Assembly: GCA_029207755.1 (NCBI GenBank)
Contig: JARCOQ010000002.1
Location: forward strand, 44,595,744-44,659,743
DNA: 64,000 nt
Source: Chamaea fasciata
Taxonomy: Eukaryota; Chordata; Aves; Passeriformes; Sylviidae
Direction of reading: 5' to 3'
The position numbers and the translations under genes were made by a program. This document shows positions 37,501-49,300 of the stretch, in pieces (the first letter of the stretch is position 1; each line of letters starts with the position of its first letter). Under the pieces are notes generated by a model that made no database searches, was not told the DNA's origin, and saw nothing but the letters and a program-made list of their open reading frames with translations.

Positions 37501-39972
37501 GCCTCATCATTATTGAAACAATGAGTAAAATAGTAATGAACCATGAACATATTAATACCTGTTAAACAATCTGTCAGTTTCAGAAAGATGTTTATCTGCA
37601 ACTAGGTAATCAGGTGTTATCTAAGAAGATGTAGAAATTTAAAAAATAGATAAAGAACATCAAAACTTATGGAAGCATTGAATATTCACTTCTTTTCCCA
37701 TTTTTTGCTAGAATAATCTGTTTCGTAGCCATGCAAACCAACTGATAATTAGCAACCTTGAACAAAATGTCCCCATTCATAAATCAAAATTATTCACCAC
37801 AAATATTAATTGCAAATTTAGCTTTTTTTTTCTTGTTCATGAATATATTTTCCATGCATAAATATTCATTGAATAGTTTATGAAAACTGATTTTAGTCTG
37901 TGGGTTGCTTGTAAGATGTTATTATATCTGTGTAGTTTCTACTTGTGCATCACATTTAGTCAATAATTCACACAGGTATCATCTTTTCTCCCTGGAAATA
38001 AGATTATTTGCTTTAAAAACAAAATAATATGGAAAAAAGTATAGGGATAATTGCAGTGTTGGCATCATTTACAGGAAAAAATCACATGCGCTAAAATTTG
38101 AGTAAAGTATGAAGATTTGTGATTATCATGACAAATACCCACAGCTGTGTGGGGATTTATAAGCATAATATGTTATAAAAGCAGAAATAGCAGGAAACTC
38201 TGCTTATTTCTTCTATTCACAAAAGTATTCTTGAATCACAGCATTATTGTAAATGCCCTTTCTCACAATGATACAATTTCCTGTTTTAATCTCTGAGCAT
38301 CAATTGTAACTGTTTGTCAGCTTCCAAAAATTGTGAGACAAGATAATATCTTAGCTTTATGTTCTCTTGAATAGATACTGCAGTCTGTCCTTTCTCTGTC
38401 CTCCATCCAGAGCATCTCTTTTACTGAGGAAAATGAGACAAGCTGCTCTTTCAATTTTTGTAGCTGAGAGCCATTCCCCCATCAACTCTGCACCTTTTAA
38501 CCCTCGTGATGTGATGTTGATGGAGCTGCCACTTAAAAACAAATTCTGTTTGGCCATCAGGGAGCTTCCTGCAGTGATGGAGATGACAGGGTCCTTTTCA
38601 GGACGTTGCTTTTGAATCTGCTGTTGGGGGGGAAACCCTTGTTGTCTGATATCTAACAGCATTTGGGTTCAAATGTGAAATCCCTGGGCTCATTCTGGAT
38701 TCCTCATGTATAGGAGGCACAGCCACCAGAGTGCTTGGGAGGGAGCAAAATCAAGGGAAGGAAACTCTTGCTTGGCATGAAGCCTTATTTACCCAGTCTT
38801 GTGGAACAAACAAGCAAACAAAAAAAACCCTGTCCAAAACAAGCCCCACTGTGTAACCCACTGTTTGCACTCAGAGTTTAGAATATCTCTTGTCTTTGAA
38901 TTCACTGATTTGGAGTCAGAAGCTATAGAAATGCCCTTGGATAGTGACTCTTTAATACACTAATCATTCTTACTAGACTTGCTACGATACAGGACTTAAT
39001 GCTGCTTATTTAACAATCTTCTTTTTCTAGCACAATGGCCCTCTGAACAGGTGGAGGGGATTTTATCCAGCACATCTTTGGTTGTTAGCCAGCACATTCT
39101 TGCTCTTTCAGACGTGAAAATATTTACATAATAGTAATATGAAATAACATCTTTCGCTTTATATAAAATTTGTAAAATGGCACACTAACAGCTTATCATA
39201 TACTCATTTCCAGCAAAAAATTAGCACATAAAAACACACGTCCACCTTACACTCGCTGCCCCAAGCTAACACCAACATTTTAATGTTAACTCTTTGTCCC
39301 TGGGAGTCAATTTTTCCCAGCACAGCACCTAAGTGCAAAATGCATTAGCGCAAATGTCTGAACTCCAAACCCATCTGGCATTAGGAACTATAAAATGTTG
39401 CCATACTTGTCTACAGTAGATTTTAACAGACTTTCTGGACAATATCATTTAAAAAACATTGTTGTGCAATGGAATTAATTAGCACAAGTAACATGTACAA
39501 CATAAATTTTTATTGTTTCTTATATGCCATAAAATTTCCAAGACAGAAGCATCTGGTAAAACCATACCGTCTGACTGGGCATGGCATTAGGAAGGCCTAG
39601 ATGGGAGCAGATGGAAAGTCTGAGGTTGAAATAAGAACAGATGGGAAGTCTGAAGGTGAAATTTGAACTTAGGTATTTCAAAGTTCACATGGCTGAACAT
39701 AAAGTCCCATTAAATGCGCTCAGATGAAGAGTTAAACTGATGGGCTCCACTGTGCCTTCCCTCCTTTTGTATTTCCAGTGTCACTTAGCTGTCAATAATG
39801 TTTGTGGCAGTAGTTAAAAAAGCACTTTCCTTAACTCTGCCTGCTTGTTTCAAACCCGAGTTTTTGTTATCCACTCTATACCTGGGATTTTAGGAAGGTG
39901 TCATCGCTATAAACATGAAAAAGCATTTTAGGGTTTCATACAGAGCTGGTGGCTCTCCCCTGTAATTTCCTT
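34564..39972. other. Unique AT-rich noncoding sequence
   Basis: No gene is recognised. The area at about 37720-37880 is rich in ATGCAAA, TTAATTGCAAAT and ATGCATAAATATTCAT words, like POU/homeodomain binding sites (see findings). A 30-bp near-tandem duplication lies at 39605-39664. A purine-rich patch lies at about 37058-37087. Frames at 36399-36931 and 38357-38662 are short and unrecognised. Confidence 0.6.
39605..39664. repeat. 30-bp near-tandem duplication
   Basis: Two adjacent units share CAGATGG, AAGTCTGA and GGTGAAAT-like words with a period of 30 (for example CAGATGGAAAGTCTGAGG at 39608 and CAGATGGGAAGTCTGAAGG at 39638). A handful of mismatches separates them. Confidence 0.8.
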
Positions 39973-40110
39973 CGCCCTCGTTTAGGCAATTGGGCAGGCA
40001 CAGAAAGCCGGGCTGGCGGGGAGGCAGCAGCACGCAGCCAATGCCGACGGGAGGGCGGACCCGTGGGGCTACTGCAGATAGCAGAGCCTCGCCCATGGCT
40101 GGTGTCAGCG
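39973..40110. promoter_or_regulatory. Small isolated CpG cluster with CCAAT box
   Basis: I count 11 CpG dinucleotides in 138 bases (39973, 39979, 40009, 40017, 40033, 40045, 40048, 40056, 40062, 40090 and 40109). The surrounding kilobases have very few. A CCAAT pentamer lies at 40038-40042, inside GCAGCCAATGCC. The block is below the usual 200-500 base definition of a CpG island. It could be a weak or alternative promoter, an enhancer, or the remnant of a GC-rich insertion. No TATA box or downstream exon was identified, and overlapping open frames in three registers argue against coding sequence. Confidence 0.35.
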
Positions 40111-43100
40111 ACAGAAAGCCCAGATCCTGCTAGCCTACCTCTGTGCAGTTGGCTCATTTTAATTGGTGCAGCTCCTTGGAAATACTTTCCCTCCTACTGT
40201 TTTTCCAGCAGAACAGGTCTGTTGCAGTTTTAACAGGGAAATATCATCCAAAATTGTGGGAACAAATATGATTGCTACCTATAGTTAGAGGCAAATCCAC
40301 AGAGGAGAAAAAAACTCTGGACCCATTCCTTGATGCTTGTTGGAGAGTTTTTTTCACACCTTGTCGGGAATCTGGTGAAGGACTTTTGTTTTAGAGTGAA
40401 TTTTTGTCAGTTCAATGGGGTTTTATGGAGACTGAATTCATACAAAGTCCTATGCGTGGATGATATTAGCAAATGTGGTGAGCTGAAAAATATAGGCCTG
40501 GTATTCCTACTAAATCATCATACTTTTTAATGAAATTGTTGCTTTTAAAACCTTTGAATCCCTGATACGTGATTGTCAGCAGAGATAAATTTTTCCAGCT
40601 CCCACAGACATACAAAATTCCCAGTTAACAGCCCAGCATTGGTTGTAAAACACAAATACTGTACCTGGCTCTTGTTCTAAAGTCAAGGCAGAGAGAGAAA
40701 CTTTTCAAGTTTAAATAAATTACTCCTTTCAGATGTTGAAAAAAGAATGACAGTTGACCTACTATTTCTGACATATTGCTGTAATTTTTTAAACATTTAC
40801 CATAGCAGGGTATATCAGTTCTAGGACTTGATGGGTCATTTGGAAAGTGCCAAGAATGGACACCCTTTTACAGTTCAGCAAGTTCCCAGGTCAATTCTCT
40901 CATGCACGTGGCCAGCTGGGTATTTGGGAAGGGCATTGTTGCCAAGCCAGGTGGGGCACCTGAGTCATATTTGTGGTAGGTTTCCAAAGCCTAGGAATTA
41001 TGTCTTTCTTCAGGCTTACAAAACTCTTCGCCATCCTTGTCAAGTCAGTCACTCTGCTGCCATGTCATGTCACCTGGGTCTTGAGGATCATCATATTCTA
41101 AAATTCTGACAAGATTTTGTGAAATGGTCTGAACAATGACAGACTTTCACATGTTCCTACTGTACTTGAGGAAGTGCATTTCCTGTGATTAATGGTTTCT
41201 CTTCGTGCTCTGCACAATGCTTTTTAAGATTTTTCTTTCCCTGCTGTAAGCCAAATCAAAGAATGTTTCCAGTTTCTCAGGCTCTATTTACCTTCTCTCT
41301 CATTAGTGGAGGCTCTCTCTCCTTGCTTTCTGATGATTGTGCACATACTTAAAGCCTTCTGACTATTTTCAGCTGCTACTACTGTGTTCCAAAAATCTGA
41401 CACAGCGGAACGCATCACCTCGCTGCCGGCGTGCAGCAGGCACTTCCCTTGGATTTCTGCCCAAGTTGCATTTGCAGTCCAGTGGGGGAACCAGGTAGAA
41501 CTGTGACTCCAAGGGTTTTGTAGGGACTCGTTGAGCTTGACATGTGTACCCTGCTTCCTGACCCCATCCCTATAGCTGCTTCAGAGTTTCAAAGGCTACA
41601 GGAGCCTGGCAGAGTGAGGGCAGGGAAGAGAAGGCAGCTTGTGTGTGCTGGGCTGAACAAACAGACAGCAGACTGGGCAGCTGATGTAGCCTTCTAGCTG
41701 TACACCATGGAGCACCAGAGAATAATGTGCTGTAACTCCTTGCCTAATTCTCAGCTCTTCAGTACTATTCAGTCTACCAGATTGTAATCTTACTTTTTTT
41801 TCCACTCTAACTTTTCTCTGATGACAATGCAATGTATTTTTAGGAGAATTCAAGTGTAAGACACTAAGGTTATACTACCTCACATAAGGGTTGCCTTGTA
41901 AATACAGCATTCTGTTTTCATGGACACTGGCGTGGGTGGTTCATAAAATATTGTGAACAGTTTGTTTTGTAGTGAAATAGCAGAGTAAATTATTTTCAGG
42001 TTGTACTTGCAGCTCCACTGAGTTCTTTTAGGTGATGTTTGGAAGCCATGACTGGGGAAGGCAGCTCCTGCCTTGCTTTCTTGCTAAAATTTTGTGAAAA
42101 AATGATCTTATTGAAGAAAAAGTGTAAAATGTACTGACTGAACACTGGAAAGTGAAAGAGTATTTGAGGTAGAGCAACACCTTTTGCTGGAATGAAGCAA
42201 CTGCATTTATTGCCTACCGCCTGTGTATCTTTTTACTGCTGTGAAGTAAAGAGATGCAGCATTTCATTTCAGGTAGGATCTGCAGGTACACTGCCCTGCT
42301 CAGACTGGGGGATGGGGAGCCCCCGACCGTGGTGTGGTACTGCAGCAGAAGCAGGTGCCACGGTAGGGTGAGGGGTGGTGTGGAGAGATGTTGCTGCTGT
42401 AGACACCCCTTCCATGAATCCATGCCTCTCTGTGACTTCTTTCCAGTGTTCCATGGGTGTAAATCACTGATTTGCATGAGATGTCCTCAATTCAGACACA
42501 CGAATGTGTGCTGATGTATAGGAGTTCTGTGGTGGGTCTCAGGGTGTTTGAAAGGCAAAGGAATAAAATAGATACATAAGAATGCATTTACACTGACAAA
42601 AATGATCCCTACTTCTTTCCTCGGGTGGTTTAGGGGCTATGGCTGAAGATGTACAGCTTGGTAAAAATCCAAGCAAACCACACTAATTCTTGTGTCGTTC
42701 TTGCTTATTTTTGTCAGTTTCAGCTTTCAATTCCTTTCTGAACTCCCTGTAGTTATCTATGGCTCATTTATTTGCACTCAGTAACTACCTAGGGTTGTGA
42801 AAGAGCTCAGATGAGAGTCTGCTGTCAGAGTTGGTGAAGGCAGGACTTCATCCACAGCATCCACTGACAATTATTGTCAGAAGCATTGTCTTTGCTGTAA
42901 TCCGGGTTTTCAATTCTGTTTTTCTCTTTTAAGATGGTGACTGATTTGATAAATAATTTACAGAAATGACTGGCATTTTGTTCACAGTGAGTTTCCTGTC
43001 GTGATGCTCTACATTTTTTAAAATTCCTTAGCCTTATAAATGTAAGAAGCACTCAGTGTGCCTCTCACACTATGTTTGCTCAGGTACTCCAAGCACAGAT

Positions 43101-44490
43101 GAGCTGGGTGCAGTAAGACTGGACAGGTGTAGATATGCCTTTGTGTTGGCAGTCTTAGTGCTCTACTTTTCAATTATTTCTCAAAGCACAAGGTGGGCAA
43201 GAGACAGATACAGAGAATCCAATTAGATTTCTTGGGGTCCTTCCCATCCTATTCTTTGTAACCATTTTTCTCTCCAGTGCTTCAGGGCTTCTGGTCATAT
43301 CTCTATCCACTTTCAACACCAGGTTCTCAGTGTGTAGCAGTGTGACATGATTTTAAACAGTGCAAAATGAATGCTACGCTTCCACTTAGAATGCATGCTT
43401 CACGTAAATGTTATTTCCAATTACTACTACGTAGTAATCAAAATACAACATAACATAGTTATATATGTTCTTTTACTAACATATTAAAAGTGTGATAATT
43501 AAGAATAATTAATCTGAAATACTTCAGAATTCATATTGTTGAGAGTGCAACAGGTCAAGTACTTGTTAATAAAATGGCTGTTCTGAACAAAACTGCACAA
43601 ACCCAGGACCTCCGCTGTTTAGGAGAAAAAAAAGCTTTTAAAGCAGTAGCAGTCAAATTTGTAATGAAGAGGAGAAGATGAGAGTACGAGTGCATGAGTG
43701 CTTCAGTGTTGATATCAGGCAGCTGGTGGATTCTTTGGAAGATGACCAGTAAACTCTGACATTACTCTAAGTAGCATCTCAAGAATTGATCCAAGAACTA
43801 TTCAGAAGACTCCTGTGGCATGATTACACTTCAGTTGAACTCTTTTTTCCTGTTTTGACTATTTTAAAAATTTCAGTGTAACCACTATATTTTCTGTGAG
43901 GTAGATCTCTTACATATGCTGGCTTGGCCCGTTTTGGCTGGTTTTTTTTCATGGTCAACCTTGGTTTTCAGACCCTCCTTTCTGTTCTTTCCTGACACAA
44001 TCTGGATTTGAGAATTTGCAGTATGTATCATTAATGTCCATTTAATTCAGCTCTGTCTGACTTGTCTTCACAGGTGTTTTCACAGGGGCAGTTGTTGGGA
44101 AGAAAAAAACAAAGCCAGTAAAGTGTAGTGCAAGTATACCGAGCAGATGTGCCCTCTCAAGGGGAGGAAATCTTTCCTTTTTTTTTTTTTTTTTTTGCAT
44201 CTAGTTTTTAATGACAACCACAAATACTAAATATGTTTGTTTTAAGATTCAAATGTCCACATAAGTTTATCTATTTCTGGTGAAAAGAAAAGTAAAAGTA
44301 TAGGTATTTCAAAGAAATTTAAAAATTCAAAACCATTGGTACACACTGGTTCCATGCAGCAGTGGAGCAGTCCCTTGAGTCAGCCTTTGGGGTGCAGATA
44401 CTGCTTCCTCCTGTACAACAAATACACTGAAGCAAAATGATTAGATATTGCCTCGCTGAATATTTTATGCATTAGGCTGCTTGTGGTTTA
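40111..44490. other. Unique noncoding sequence
   Basis: No gene is recognised. A second, tiny CpG cluster of five sites lies at 41406-41431, within a stop-free minus-strand stretch (see findings). A 12-base perfect palindrome, TACTACGTAGTA, lies at 43425-43436. A T run of 19 lies at 44178-44196. The GC-richer piece at 42290-42420 has no identifiable content. Confidence 0.55.
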
Positions 44491-44560
44491 TGAGATTTAG
44501 GACTAGAAGGAACAGCTAGAAATCTGGTCTTATCTCCTGTTTATTTAAACCAGTTGGCCA
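44491..44560 (-). mobile_element. Possible ancient CR1 3' end (minus strand)
   Basis: GATTTAGGACTAGAAGGAAC followed by AAATCTGGTCTTATCTCCTG resembles the reverse complement of the terminal part of very old CR1 elements (TTAGGGCTGGAAGGGACC ... CATCTAGTCCAACCTCCTG). It is diverged and unsearched. Confidence 0.45.
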
Positions 44561-46285
44561 TTGCTTGAACCATGTCTGTTCCTTGACCAAAGACAAATGA
44601 TTTTTCAGTTTAAAATATATGGACAGCTGTGCTTGAAGAAATGGAAATTTCAGGCAGTGCAGTGCCTACTGTCTTACCACAGAGTCTTAGGGACAGAGGA
44701 CAGAGACAAGAAAACTAAAATCCAATCCTACTCTGTGACAACTTTCCAAATAACAGCCATGTGCAGCAAGGTCAAATGTGCAAAGCAGCAATGTGCAGTG
44801 AGGCAACATCTTTTAGTAGCAGTTAGGAGACTTATTCTTCTGCTCTGTACTAAAACATATTTTCTTTCAGTAGATCCCAGTTCACTGAACAAATGTGTTG
44901 CTCTAAATAAGTGTCCCCGTTCTGTTATATTATTGCATTAATCTGTAGGTGAGCAACAAATTTGTTCTTGTTGCTTCTAATTAATATAATAACATCAACC
45001 AGTGCTGGTCATCTGACAAAGGACTGTTTTATTCATGGGACATGGTAACAATCCTTAAATAATCCCTCCAGTAACACTGCCTTTCCCCAATTTTTCTCAA
45101 TCAGTGCTCAAGAGCTGTTATTTGGCCATTTCTTAGATCCATTAAGTAAGTGTCCCAGAGATGGACAGTGCTATTTTTAATCAGAACATTATGTTTCATT
45201 GCTTTGAATGACTAACAATATTCCCAAATAAATCACTTTTTAAAACAACCTTTGCTGTCTGAATTTATAGCCTGAAAAACTATGACCTGTTTAGGTTTTT
45301 GCTTGTTTTATAGCAGTTACTGAATTGACATCAGTTAATTCTGAAGCACTACTTTGCCTGAATGGAACATTAAACTTGTCAAACTGTTGTTATCCAGTTG
45401 TCTGCTTGTCTATTGAATTTTTTTTTCAAACTAAGTATCTTCCTAAGTATCTTTGATACACTTTAATCACCAGCAGGTTCATTAAAAATGTGCATCACTG
45501 GCACAAATATCACCTTGGGAAGTTAATAAGCATAATTTCTTTAAAATATTTCTCTTTCAGTTAATGTAGTTCAGAGCTTCCTTTAGATTTTTGGAAGTAG
45601 CCATTCTGAAGCATCACATCTAACTGGTTTCTTTGGGACTGTCCTTTGTTTGGGTATGTTGAATGCAATGAGGTCATGATCATTGGTTCCTAGGCAACAA
45701 CCAACTTCTACTCCAGTGATTAATTCATCTTTATCCATCATATGAAGTCAAAGGCAAAGTAACCTTATCTGTCAGAAACTCATGCTCCATAACTTTTAGA
45801 AAACCTATGACATTTCATTGGTGTGCAACTTTGAGGACATCTTCCAAATGGAAGTTGCTCTCTGTAACATCCATATGTTTCTCATTCATTTTTTATTGCA
45901 GACATTCACATTATTTTTGTCAAGTAAATAAGCTAATATTAATCTGTTTACTTTGAAACATATTGTGGATTCCGTATTTAGTGACATACTGATACATACA
46001 CTTGCAAGTGTGAACTGTATAACTGGACAGAGAAGAAAAATTTTGTGAGGTATTTTGCATTTTTATAGCACCTTCATCTTACCATCCTAAATGGCCTCTA
46101 AAAAATGAATTAATGCACTATTGCTAGAAATTTATGCCAGTCACTGCAGTTTCTTTCCTCAGTGAAGTATTGAGCCTGATAAAATGTTATTAGCTTGGTT
46201 TCTTGTAAGTAGAGAAATGGAAGGGCAAAGTGGTTAAGTTCAGCATTTGAAACGTGGGCATCTCATCCATATTTAGGTACCTCTG
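44561..46285. other. Unique noncoding sequence
   Basis: One frame (44561-44941, plus, 126 codons) has no recognised family features and starts inside the putative CR1 edge. I do not call it a gene. The rest is AT-rich and unremarkable. Confidence 0.55.
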
Positions 46286-46335
46286 TGGCCTGATTTTCAG
46301 AGTTGCTGAGCGCCAGCATGATCCCATTAGAGTAA
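46286..46335. mobile_element. Possible ancient amniote repeat relic
   Basis: TGGCCTGATTTTCAGAGTTG followed by CTGAGCGCCAGCATGATCCC strongly recalls the GGCCTGATTTTCAGAGGTGC and TGAGCACC segment of an ancient repeat abundant in turtles and crocodilians. The family name is uncertain. Fifty bases are recognisable. Confidence 0.5.
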
Positions 46336-49300
46336 CTTATCAAGGTCATGCAAAAATCCTGTACCAGGAATAGTCTTGACTCCGTGCCCTGTATGTTAAT
46401 GATTTGTAAATCCAAAATTGAGAGATCAACTTCTTTATGGATAAGGCAAAAAAGTCCAGAGTTTTTCATGAAAAGAAGAAATGGGCCACATCCCCTCACT
46501 TCCAGTTTCATCAGATCTAAACAATTTCATCTCCATCAGTTGTAATGAGCTCAGAGCCGTATTATGCTGTTCTGCAGTTCCCCAAACTAGCATTGGTCAA
46601 AACACAGAATATCTGTTTTAAAAAGCTTTTCAAAGCTGCTGCCTCTTCTCTTGATGGAGTTCTTCATCTGTGTGCTGCTCACCCTGCTCCCTGAGCAGGC
46701 AGGAGTAGTTGTATCCTGGTCCCTCCGGTGAATGGTTGTGGAGGACCCACAGGCAGCTGTTTGACATGGTGGCTGAGACAGATTTCAATGCAGTAGTGTG
46801 AAGATGGGGAATAAATGCAAATTTCTGTAGCAGAGAGTAGAGAAAAGGAATGGCAGGAGGCAAAGAAGAATGATGGTGAGTTAGTTGTTCAGCCCAAGAT
46901 GAAAATTCTGTGACTCAGCCCCATGGAGACTGTTATCTCATAGCTGCATGCCATAGTGGTGTTACTTTATAGAGCTGGAGACTGATGGGAATAGAGGCAT
47001 TAAAAGCCTTAGCCACCAGCTGGGCAGGGAATTCAGATGCTGCCAGAGTAGGATTGTTGAAATGAAATAGTTATGTTTAGAATGAGTTCACTGGAACATG
47101 ACCCTGTCTGCACAGGATTTCCTTCTTTCTTTGCTATTAATTTTTGGTAAGTGGCAGGCAAGTTCTGGGTCGGATTCCTGATATGAAAGAAAAGAAGCAG
47201 AGTGAAATAAAAATTTTGGAAGAGCGATTAAACAGGAAACAGGACTTAAGATATGGCATCACTTCCTGCCATTTACCTCCTCCCCTGCTTTACCTCTCAC
47301 CTTCATCAGAGTGCAGGGACTGGGGAAGGAAAGTCTGATGGGAGCAAGGGACAATACTGTCTTTACAAGTATTGAGTAGTCTGGCTCAGTATATCCTGTC
47401 TGGTGCAGGGTCTTAACTGCTTACCTTTCTTTCACCATCACCTTTAATTAAGCTCCCTTAAGGATCATCACGAGCATGGGAGCTTGGATTTTTTGTTCTC
47501 TGCTCTTTTTTATACTGAACTGACACACTAGCCAGATTTTCCACAGCGCGCAACTCCCTTTTGTATCAGATTTTCCACCAGATGAAAGTGTGGGGAAGAA
47601 AAAGGGTGGATGTGATTTTGATACAGTTTTTTTTGCTTTTTAAAGCTGAAGAACTTTACATTATGCCCATTCCCGCTTTGATAATAAAGGAGTTGGGATT
47701 GTACCTTTGTTTTAAAGCCTGCTAGGTGAGTATTTCCTCCTGTGGCTCCCACAGCTCCACTTTCATGACAGCAGATTGATTTAGTGGGGAGCTGTTCTCC
47801 TGGTGCTGCAGGGAGGTGTGCAGCACTCGTGGCATCCTCTTCTTCCCAGAGGAGCTCCCAATAGCCCCATGTACTGTGGACCACACCCCTCTGCAGTGCC
47901 AGGTGGGACATGTTGATGCATTAGCTCCCAAGGAATAGATGTCTCAGGCTTCACTTCCAGCCCACAGTAAGCACAGAGTGTGTTTTTGCTGTATAGAGTA
48001 GCTAATGAGTAATAGAGTAGCTAGTTTGACAATGGACGTCAAGACAGCTCTGCACAGTAATCAATTCCGTGGAAGTCCTTTACCCTGGTGTTGTGGCCAC
48101 CCCAGGACATGTACAGCAAAGGGTGTCGTGCTGAAACACAGTGCACAAAATCTCTGTCACAGCTGCAAAATAAACCAGACTCTGGTGAGATTTTGCCTCA
48201 CTCTGGTCTTTTCACACTTGGGGATTCTTGTGAAAGTGAAAAAACATGTTTTCCATAGCAGGGAGCAGGGGCCCATTGCCAAAATACAGTCTGCTCAGAA
48301 CATTTCAGATGCTCTAAAGTAGCTAAACCACCCACACAGAGCTGGTAGAGGGGACTTAGGGATCCATGGGAGATCCACACCCGTCTAAAGCCACAGCTGA
48401 AGATCATGCCAGATACTCTGCAACATCTGAAATGGCATGAGAAGCCTATGTTGAGGCAGTTTAATTCTTCCCTGGGAGTTCACAGTAGCTGGAGATTGCA
48501 GAATCGAGCTGGGCTGGCATGACAAGCGCTGTCATTCATGTGTTTTGTTTTGCATGTATGTGTGTGGCAAAAGCTAGTCGGAGAGGTGCAGAAATGACCT
48601 TTAGCGACACCCACCTGGCCCTTCCCAGCTTTGACTTGCGCATTGATTTTACTCTGTAATATGTCCAAATTCAGCTTTTATGAAGAAACTAAGATTTTCC
48701 AGATGAGTATTACTAGAGATTACCTACGAGCAGTCATAATTAGCTGCAGCAATTGCATTCCCTCCGGTGTTGGAAGAGGGGTAATCCCAAGGTGCTCTTG
48801 GCTGGCTGCTGCATGGAACCTATTTTAAGGCTCTTCTGTGGTGGGGGAAGGCATGAGCTCAGGCGAGGGGGATGAAAGAGTGCTACAGTCACAGGACAAT
48901 TGCCCTGCACAGGTTGAATGAGTCAAAGCTTCCTGTCTACCTTTCCTGATCCCTCTCTGCCAACACAATTTAATGGACTGAAAAAAAACACCTCAAAAAA
49001 CCCACAAAGAAGTGAAACTTGTAACTGGCTATAAATGTGGGACATGTGGAAATTTCCTGGATTTCCCACTGCTGAATTTTGCTGATTTATTAGACCAACA
49101 GTCCAGGAAGACTTTTCAAGGTTTTGTGTATTTACTAGAACTAAGATTCCAATTTTTGGAGGTTCAGTAAATGCTAAACAGTTAGCACAATTGAAAGGAA
49201 AATATTACAAAAATAGTCAAAACAAAAACTGCTCTAAAAGGATAATACCAGCAGGGAAAATGTTTGCTTGCTCTCTCTGTAAACAAGTTGGAAAGATTAT

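Noticed and set aside
44561..44941. 126-codon plus-strand frame
   Set aside because: Begins at the edge of a putative CR1 relic and shows no family features.
47528..47911. 127-codon minus-strand frame
   Set aside because: No identifiable domain, and a second minus frame overlaps it; chance length.
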